Of a DNA stretch of 64,000 nt, positions 58,546 to 64,000 are shown piece by piece. The stretch lies in contig NC_015977.1 in assembly GCF_000225345.1 (NCBI RefSeq), forward strand, positions 2,897,501-2,961,500. Reading direction: 5' to 3'. Below the pieces are notes generated by a model that was not told where the DNA came from, ran no database searches, and saw only the letters and a program-made list of their open reading frames with translations. Position numbers and translations under genes: made by a program. The DNA is from Roseburia hominis A2-183 (GTDB lineage: Bacteria > Bacillota > Clostridia > Lachnospirales > Lachnospiraceae). The stretch's first letter is position 1. The number at the start of each line of letters is the position of its first letter.

Positions 58546-59282
58546 CTGATTTCCTCCTTTTCTTCGGTTTCGTCCTCCTCGTCCCACGGGGGGCCGTCAT
58601 CTTCAAACTCGTCATAGTCCGGGTACTCCCCGCCATCGTCCTCCTCGGGCTGGTCAGCTTGCTGGTGTTTCGGACAGTAAATCTTGAAATACCATGCGGC
58701 CCCGCCGCCGATGCCCATGACAGCCAGCACCAAAAGGATCATCCCGGCGTTGCCCGGCTTCTCGGGTTCCGGCTCCGGCTCTGGGGCAGGCTCGGGCTCC
58801 GGCTCTGCGCCTACGCATTTTGCCAGATTGACGGAGCACACCGGGCAGTCTGTATTCACAGTCCCCGCCGCACATTTCTCCGGACAGGAGCAGACCGCCT
58901 GTTCCACGCCAGCGGCCTCGGCTGCGGCCAGCAGATCCCCCTCATCCACAACGCTGAAAAAGTAGGTTTCATACTGTTCACCTTCCTCGTCCACAGGCTT
59001 GTCATAATCAATGACAATGTAAAAGGTATTGCCGCCGCTGGTCTGTACGGTAATAAACTGCTTGTTGGTGTGCTCGTCATAGAGCAGATCACGGGTTACA
59101 AGGTTTCCCTCCTCGGAAAAGCCCTCGCCCGGCGTAATAGTCGGCTCCGGGGCCGGGGTTTCCATTGTGGGATCGCCGTAGTCCTCGCCCTCGCCGCCTG
59201 CGTAGGCATAGGCGGGAACGCTAAAGCCGCATAACAAAACAGCGGCACAAAGCACCGCTGTCAAAACTCGAAACCGTTTCAT
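58542..59282 (-). CDS. DUF4366/CD1107-type mobile-element surface protein
   Basis: A 246-residue secreted, membrane-anchored protein: signal peptide (VLTAVLCAAVLLCGFSVPAYA), an extracellular domain (LVTRDLLYDEHTNKQFITVQ, YETYFFSVVDEGDL), a Cys cluster, a Pro/Glu repeat spacer (PEPEPAPEPEPEPE), one membrane helix and an acidic cytoplasmic tail. This is the CD1107 family, conserved in Tn1549-like conjugation modules, probably a surface part of the transfer channel. Confidence 0.8.
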   Translation of the reverse strand: MKRFRVLTAVLCAAVLLCGFSVPAYAYAGGEGEDYGDPTMETPAPEPTITPGEGFSEEGNLVTRDLLYDEHTNKQFITVQTSGGNTFYIVIDYDKPVDEEGEQYETYFFSVVDEGDLLAAAEAAGVEQAVCSCPEKCAAGTVNTDCPVCSVNLAKCVGAEPEPEPAPEPEPEPEKPGNAGMILLVLAVMGIGGGAAWYFKIYCPKHQQADQPEEDDGGEYPDYDEFEDDGPPWDEEDETEEKEEIR

Positions 59283-59284
59283 AT

Positions 59285-59539
59285 TCAGTTTTCCTCCTTT
59301 TCCTCATCCTCGGACTTCGGGACACTTTGTCCCAAAGCCCCGCCGCCTTTCAGCTTTTCAAACAGCAGGGGCAGTTCCGCAAGGGGGATGCTCATGCCAC
59401 GCACGATGTCCACGATCTCGCTGTTTTCCGCCTCCAGCTTTTTCTGCTCCAGCTCCCTGAGCCGGGCCTGCTGTTCGCTGATTTTGGCCTTGACCTTATC
59501 AATCTCGGCTTGGATTTTCATGCTTTTTGCTGTTGCCAT
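59285..59539 (-). CDS. DUF4315 coiled-coil protein
   Basis: An 84-residue protein: coiled coil (EIDKVKAKISEQQARLREL) followed by IVDIVRGMSIPLAELPLLFE, the DUF4315 pattern, next to CD1107- and CD1108-type genes as usual. Its last 16 residues are encoded by palindrome copy 8 plus an acidic tail (LGQSVPKSEDEE), so the C-terminus probably grew by insertion of the repeat. Confidence 0.8.
   Translation of the reverse strand: MATAKSMKIQAEIDKVKAKISEQQARLRELEQKKLEAENSEIVDIVRGMSIPLAELPLLFEKLKGGGALGQSVPKSEDEEKEEN
59315..59337. repeat. Dispersed palindrome, copy 8 (inside a gene)
   Basis: CTTCGGGACACTTTGTCCCA-type element within the DUF4315 gene, encoding LGQSVPK. Confidence 0.65.
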
Positions 59540-59552
59540 AAATGACCTCCAA

Positions 59553-61256
59553 TCATGGTAAACGCCCGTAGGCGTAAAAATGAGACTGCCAGTAGCTTGT
59601 ATTTAAGTTTGCGTATCCGATGGGATCTCCGCAGTGGAGCATCCGCCCATCGCCTACATAAATCCCACAGTGGCTCACGCCCGGGGTATCATAGGTTCCC
59701 TTGAAAAACACAAGGTTGCCGGGCCTTGGGGAGCTGGTCGGAGTGCAGATGTTGTAAAGCCCCTGCGCCCCAAGACGACCCACATTCCAGCCGGAGTGAT
59801 TGATCACCCATGACACATAGCCGGAGCAGTCAAAGGATGTAGACGGGCTGGAGCCGCCCCACACATAGGGATAGCCGATGTATTTCTCTGCCTCCGAGAA
59901 AATAGCGGCGAATGTTTCATCGTCCAGATATTCCCCCGGAACCTCATAGCCCTCCGGCGGGTTGGTAATGTATTTGTCTACATAGGGGGAGTCGGGAAAC
60001 AGGTCGGGACGGTTGCCGAGGGTGGACATATAGATGGAGTACCGGGACATCTGTTCTTCGCTCAACAGGGAAACAGGCAGGTGGGACAGGTTTTTGTTTT
60101 CCAGCGTCACATAGCAGATGTACCACGAATAGGGTTCATCGTCGCTGTCGTAGCGTGTCTCCACCTCCACACGCTCCGTCAGAATATACTGGCGGTCAAA
60201 GAGCATTTGCAGGGAGCCCTCCACCTGTGAAAGCGTCCATTCCCCCTCATGGAGCGCCGACAGCAGGGAAATGAGCACATAGGGATCGTGTTCGATCTCG
60301 TCCAGATCGAAGTGGTACTCGTCATAATCGTGGGTGCTTTCGTAGGTATCAAGGTAGGTTTGCAGTTCTGCCTCCAGCCCGGCATAAGCCGCCTCCGCCC
60401 CTAAAATCGCCTCATCCTCAGAGGGGTAAGTGGTGGCCCCCAGCGCCCCGGCTCCGGCGTTGCCGATGGACACCAGCGAGGACGAACAGGACTGGAGCAG
60501 GACGATCACAAGGACACAGGCCAGAGCCAGCAGGCATCCGACTGGATGGCGCTTCACAAACCCGGCGGCCCGGGCTGTCAGCTTTTCCGTGGCGGCGGCT
60601 GTTTTCCCGGCGGCTTTGGCTCCCTGTTTTGCGGCCTCCTTCGCCCGCTTCTGGTATTGCCTTCTAAGCCGCTGTTTCTGCCAGTACCGGGTAAAATAGT
60701 TTTGGGAAAGCTCCGGGTGCTCCTGTGCGGCGGTGTGGAAATGATAATCCGCCGCTGCTTTCTGATACCTGGCCTCGGCCCGGCTGGCCGCCCTTGCCGG
60801 ATGCTCCCGGACTTTGCGCTTTACAAACCGGGAGCCATGCCGCAGGATAACCTCCCCGGCAAGTTCCGAACGGTGGGCCCCTTCCGTTCCTACATTTTCC
60901 TGCTCCACCTCGTAGAGCTTGCCATGCACAAAGCCGTGAACGCCCCATCCGGCGGCCCCCGCCGCCTTACGGATCGGGCCTTTTTGTTTGGGCGGCTTCT
61001 GCTTTGCCAGCTTTTCCCGGGCGGCTTCCCGTTTTTCGCCCCGCTTTTCCATGCGGAGCTTGGATGCCGCCGCCTGTTCCTGCTGGCTTTTCTGCCGAAA
61101 TTTTGACTTTGGGACACTTTGTCCCGAAGTGCCAGCCGCCCCGGGCGCCTGTTCAGAGCCAGCCCCAAAAGCAGGGCCACCGGGCTCGGCAGCTCCGCCT
61201 CCGGGTTCCGTATGCGTTTGGGACTCCGGGCGTGGTTTATTCGGTTTTCGCTTCAT
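59553..61256 (-). CDS. CD1108-type cell-wall hydrolase (NlpC/P60) of the transfer system
   Basis: A 567-residue bifunctional-type protein. A long basic, Ala/Lys-rich cytoplasmic region (about 1-235) with TSGQSVPKSKF encoded by palindrome copy 9, one membrane helix (VGCLLALACVLVIVLLQSC), a CwlT-like middle domain, and a C-terminal NlpC/P60 peptidase with FDCSGYVSW (catalytic Cys), GVSHCGIYVGDGRMLHC (His). It should cut peptidoglycan to let the DNA-transfer channel through. ATG at 61256 with GGAGGATATG; it overlaps virB4 by 20 nt. Confidence 0.85.
   Translation of the reverse strand: MKRKPNKPRPESQTHTEPGGGAAEPGGPAFGAGSEQAPGAAGTSGQSVPKSKFRQKSQQEQAAASKLRMEKRGEKREAAREKLAKQKPPKQKGPIRKAAGAAGWGVHGFVHGKLYEVEQENVGTEGAHRSELAGEVILRHGSRFVKRKVREHPARAASRAEARYQKAAADYHFHTAAQEHPELSQNYFTRYWQKQRLRRQYQKRAKEAAKQGAKAAGKTAAATEKLTARAAGFVKRHPVGCLLALACVLVIVLLQSCSSSLVSIGNAGAGALGATTYPSEDEAILGAEAAYAGLEAELQTYLDTYESTHDYDEYHFDLDEIEHDPYVLISLLSALHEGEWTLSQVEGSLQMLFDRQYILTERVEVETRYDSDDEPYSWYICYVTLENKNLSHLPVSLLSEEQMSRYSIYMSTLGNRPDLFPDSPYVDKYITNPPEGYEVPGEYLDDETFAAIFSEAEKYIGYPYVWGGSSPSTSFDCSGYVSWVINHSGWNVGRLGAQGLYNICTPTSSPRPGNLVFFKGTYDTPGVSHCGIYVGDGRMLHCGDPIGYANLNTSYWQSHFYAYGRLP
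61107..61129. repeat. Dispersed palindrome, copy 9 (inside a gene)
   Basis: CTTTGGGACACTTTGTCCCG-type element, a perfect GGGACA-N3-TGTCCC, encoding SGQSVPK in the CD1108-type gene, the same peptide as copy 8. Confidence 0.65.
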
Positions 61257-63600
61257 TCTTCATATCCTCCGGTCGGGTGGTTAAGAGGTCATAGATTTCC
61301 CCCTTCGGGAACCGATCCACAAACGGGATGGTCACATTCCCGTAAAACAGCAGGCCCTCGCCGGAATTAGAGTGGGTAATGTAGGAAAGCTGATGCTCGG
61401 AAATACCGAGCTGTCTTGCCAAAATCGCCCGGTCGCTCTGAGCTTGCGAGAGCAAAATCATAAAATCGGTGTTATCCAGAATGTTCTCAATCTCCCGGCT
61501 GGCCAGAAGGTCTTTTACATTCTGCGTGAGGGCGCTGGGAACGCAGCCTTTCTTTCTCAGCATTTTCCACACCGCCACAAAATAGCTGGCGGTCAGCGGA
61601 TCACGGAGCAGGACATGGAACTCATCGAAGTAGCACCATGTCGCCACGCCCTCCCGGAAGTTGGTATCTACCGCCTGGGACACAAATTCATTTGTGATGT
61701 GCATGGCGATCTTGCGGAGGTTTTCTCCCATGTTTTTCAGCACGATACACACCACCCGGCTGTCGGTTTTCACATTCGTGGGATGGTTAAACAGGTTGAG
61801 GGAGCCGGTGCAGTAGAGCTCAAGGGCGGTTGCCACACGCCGGGCCTCGGGCTCCGGCTGTTTCAAGAGCTCCTCGTACAAGTCCTGCAAAAGCGGGGTT
61901 TTTCCCGTATCAAGCCCAAGGGCCTGTTCCCGGTACACCAGCCGCACACAGCGGTCAACAACTGTCTTTTCGATGGGCTGTAAGCCTTCCTTTCCGCCTA
62001 CCACCAGCTCGCACAGGGAAAGCAGGAAATCTGCCTTCATGGAAAGAGGGCTCTCCCCGGCGGCCATGTTAAGCTCCACATCCATCGGGTTTAGGTGGTG
62101 GTGGCTGTCCGGGGCAATCTCGATCACCTGTCCGCCCAGCCTGCGAACCAGCGGGGCATATTCGCCCATCGGATCGACAATGATAATCCGATCCTGGGGG
62201 ATGGTCAGAAAGACATTGAGCAGTTCCCGCTTTGCCGCAAAGGATTTTCCCGAGCCTGTAGAGCCGAGGTACATTCCGTTGGCCGACTTCAGCTTTTTGC
62301 GGTCAGCCATAATGACATTGTGGGAAAGGGCGTTCATGCCATAGTAGAGGGCCTGCCCGTCCATCCGCAGCTCCCTTGTCATAAAGGGGATAAAAATTGC
62401 TGTGGAGCTGGTTGTCATACCACGCTGGATCTCCACTTCGTTGTAGCCGAGGGCCAGCGAGGACACAAAGCCCTGCTCCTGTTGCCAGTCCAGCCGCTTG
62501 AGGGCGCAGTTGTATTTCTGTGCGATGCCGCCCACGGTAAACACATCATTTTCCAGCCGCTGGCGGGTAGGGGCCATATTGACTACCGTAAAAGTCAAAA
62601 GGAACATCCTTTCGTTGCGGGACTGGAGGTCGGCAAGGAGCTCCGCCGCATCCTTGGAAAAGGTAATGAGGTCGGGCGGGAGAATGTCGGGATCATACCC
62701 GGCCCGGACAGCCTTCCGCTGTTCCTCCACCTTCATTTTCCCGATGTCGGAGATTTTTCCCTTGATGGTTTTGATGGCCTTTAGCTGATCCACCGTCTGG
62801 ATATGGAGGGTTACGGTCATTTCCGCATCCAGCTCCAGCATTTCTGCCAGCAGTTTATCCGAGAGCTCAGACGCCAAAATCTGCAAGTAGGAAACAGCGC
62901 CCCAATACTGGCCCACCCGGAACAGGCGGGAGTGCCGGAAGTCAAAGCTGTCCGGGGCGATATAGTCCTTGGTGCCAAGCCCCGTCTGCGGGATGTCCTT
63001 CCATGAAAAGCGGAACGGTTCCCGGTTGCCCGGATGCATCTGGCTGTGAAGCAGGGCCAGCCTTGCCCGTCCGTCCATCGGTTCACAGGGAACACCCAGC
63101 CGCTTAAAGTTGCCCATCACATCGGCTTCCACACGCTCCAGACGGGGCCGGGCCTCCACGATCCCTCCGGCTGGGATGCCGAAAGTAATGTACTTGGAGC
63201 GTTCAATCCCGTTGTTAGACCGGGCGATCTGGTTTTTCAGCATCCCGGTAAATTCCTCCCGGACGCTGTTAAAATCATCATCCGCCTGGGGAATGTTTAC
63301 CTTATAGCGGCTCCGGGAGTGGGAGCGGCGGTTGATAAAGGAAAGCTGGAACGGCAGGGAGCTGTCAAAGTAGTTGAGAAATGAGCTCCAACCGCCAAAG
63401 ATTGCAGTCTGATCCTCAGTGGATGCCACGGAATAATTGATGTCCTCATATTCCACGGTCTTTGTGTAGAGCCCGCCGGGGAGCTTGCATACCCCGTCCG
63501 GATGCATCGCCACATAGGGGATCGTCTGCTGGGCGGACAGGGCCGCCCGGTTTTTAGCCTTTGCGGTTTTTCTTCCGCTGGTTGGATTTGCCTTTCGCAA
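61237..63600 (-). CDS. virB4: VirB4/TraE-type conjugation ATPase
   Basis: A 787-residue ATPase that powers the type IV secretion channel. The N-terminal half fits the VirB4 domain; Walker A LGSTGSGKSFAA is at about 446-453 and Walker B VATWCYFDEFHVLL lies near residue 650, followed by ALTQNVKDLLAS and LSQAQSDRAILAR. The TTG start at 63600 has GGAGG 6 nt upstream and overlaps prgI by 47 nt. Its 3' end overlaps the CD1108-type gene. Size and order match Tn1549/Tn916-class elements. Confidence 0.92.
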   Translation of the reverse strand: MRKANPTSGRKTAKAKNRAALSAQQTIPYVAMHPDGVCKLPGGLYTKTVEYEDINYSVASTEDQTAIFGGWSSFLNYFDSSLPFQLSFINRRSHSRSRYKVNIPQADDDFNSVREEFTGMLKNQIARSNNGIERSKYITFGIPAGGIVEARPRLERVEADVMGNFKRLGVPCEPMDGRARLALLHSQMHPGNREPFRFSWKDIPQTGLGTKDYIAPDSFDFRHSRLFRVGQYWGAVSYLQILASELSDKLLAEMLELDAEMTVTLHIQTVDQLKAIKTIKGKISDIGKMKVEEQRKAVRAGYDPDILPPDLITFSKDAAELLADLQSRNERMFLLTFTVVNMAPTRQRLENDVFTVGGIAQKYNCALKRLDWQQEQGFVSSLALGYNEVEIQRGMTTSSTAIFIPFMTRELRMDGQALYYGMNALSHNVIMADRKKLKSANGMYLGSTGSGKSFAAKRELLNVFLTIPQDRIIIVDPMGEYAPLVRRLGGQVIEIAPDSHHHLNPMDVELNMAAGESPLSMKADFLLSLCELVVGGKEGLQPIEKTVVDRCVRLVYREQALGLDTGKTPLLQDLYEELLKQPEPEARRVATALELYCTGSLNLFNHPTNVKTDSRVVCIVLKNMGENLRKIAMHITNEFVSQAVDTNFREGVATWCYFDEFHVLLRDPLTASYFVAVWKMLRKKGCVPSALTQNVKDLLASREIENILDNTDFMILLSQAQSDRAILARQLGISEHQLSYITHSNSGEGLLFYGNVTIPFVDRFPKGEIYDLLTTRPEDMKNEAKTE

Positions 63601-63949
63601 TCACATCCTCCTTTCTCACAGCGCCCCGTTCGGCAAAGGGGGCGTAAATGTTTTGTGTCTGATAGGGCCTGACTCCGGACCGCAGAAACCGGGCCCGTAT
63701 GATGTTTTTCAGCACCTTTTCCGCCGGGAGCCCGTCTTTTTCATACATGGCCAGAAGAAACGCCGGGAGCATCACGGCCAGCATAAGGAACATGGCCCCG
63801 GTATTGCCGATAGAGCCCCGGGCCAGCAGATAGGACGGGATGCCTACCGCCGCCGCACAGCTAAAACAGATGAGCTGGCGCTTGGTAAGGTTTAGGGCCA
63901 TTTTGGTTTTTACTTTTGACAGGTCGTTGGGTACATTCACATAGGGCAT
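63554..63949 (-). CDS. PrgI-family inner-membrane channel protein (VirB3-like)
   Basis: A 131-residue protein: start MPYVNVPNDLSKVKTKMAL, two membrane helices (about residues 28-45 and 52-70) and a basic tail. PrgI/TcpE-like proteins pair with VirB4 in Gram-positive conjugation. ATG at 63949 with AAAGGAGGCTGATCC. It precedes virB4 as in related elements. Confidence 0.85.
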   Translation of the reverse strand: MPYVNVPNDLSKVKTKMALNLTKRQLICFSCAAAVGIPSYLLARGSIGNTGAMFLMLAVMLPAFLLAMYEKDGLPAEKVLKNIIRARFLRSGVRPYQTQNIYAPFAERGAVRKEDVIAKGKSNQRKKNRKG

Positions 63950-63978
63950 GGATCAGCCTCCTTTCCGGCCCCTTTAAC

Positions 63979-64000
63979 CTCGGGACACTTTGTCCCAAAG
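63979..64000. repeat. Dispersed palindrome, copy 10
   Basis: CTCGGGACACTTTGTCCCAA-type element upstream of prgI, ending at the window edge. Confidence 0.6.

Overview
The window looks like chromosome from a low-to-mid GC gut Firmicute of the Lachnospiraceae/Clostridiales type. This rests on AGGAGG ribosome-binding sites throughout, TPP-riboswitch-controlled thiD-cytX-thiW, an RlmD-type rRNA methyltransferase, and several mobile-element families (DUF3847, TnpV, CD1107/CD1108, PrgI, DUF6061-like) common in that group. No rRNA or tRNA gene was seen, so the genus is not assigned. Ordinary chromosomal genes occupy about 15.6-25.6 kb; most of the rest is mobile or accessory DNA.

Layout: (1) 0-1.3 kb, C-terminal part of a STAND/TPR protein. 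(2) 1.3-5.9 kb, an ABC exporter with a two-component system. (3) 5.9-11.3 kb, a plasmid-like replication/mobilisation module: ParM, a ParR-like protein, RepA_N initiator with iterons inside its gene, a DnaC-like loader, DUF3847, an RSF1010-like oriT and a MobA/MobL relaxase. (4) 11.4-15.4 kb, a 1315-residue protein with a DUF4297/Cap4-like nuclease domain followed by a STAND NTPase, resembling Avs antiphage proteins. (5) 15.6-25.6 kb, TnpV, rlmD, prolyl-tRNA editing protein, an MFS pump with an attenuator-like leader, the thiamine-precursor operon, and a MarR/membrane/lipoprotein cluster. (6) 25.9-37.4 kb, a mobilisable element with tyrosine integrase, Xis, repressor, oriT, MobA/L relaxase with overlapping genes, and a BceAB-like ABC/two-component cargo. 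(7) 37.6-41.6 kb, small accessory genes between two inverted copies of an element end. (8) 42.3-44.8 kb, a UvrA-like ATPase. (9) 44.9 kb to the right edge, a large integrative conjugative element: serine recombinase, sigma-like factor, a lantibiotic-immunity-type ABC/two-component cassette (48.2-53.1 kb), then a GC-rich conjugation module with MobP-type relaxase, MobC, CD1108, VirB4 and PrgI.

Genes act in recognisable modules. Three separate two-component/ABC loci probably sense and expel peptide antibiotics. Two independent oriT-DUF3847-MobA/L modules could be mobilised in trans by a conjugative element such as the one at the right. The thiamine operon takes up and phosphorylates the pyrimidine precursor under TPP control.

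The most unusual signals are: a family of ten near-identical palindromes (GGGACA-N3-TGTCCC core) scattered through the conjugative element and absent from its inserted cassette; two matching promoters with a TGTCC-N5-GGACA operator in the -35/-10 spacer; 23-bp iterons inside repA; two genes read in another frame over the 3' part of a relaxase gene; a leader-peptide/terminator attenuator before an MFS pump; and the Avs-like nuclease-STAND gene. All functional statements come from reading the sequence and from family knowledge; no database search was run.
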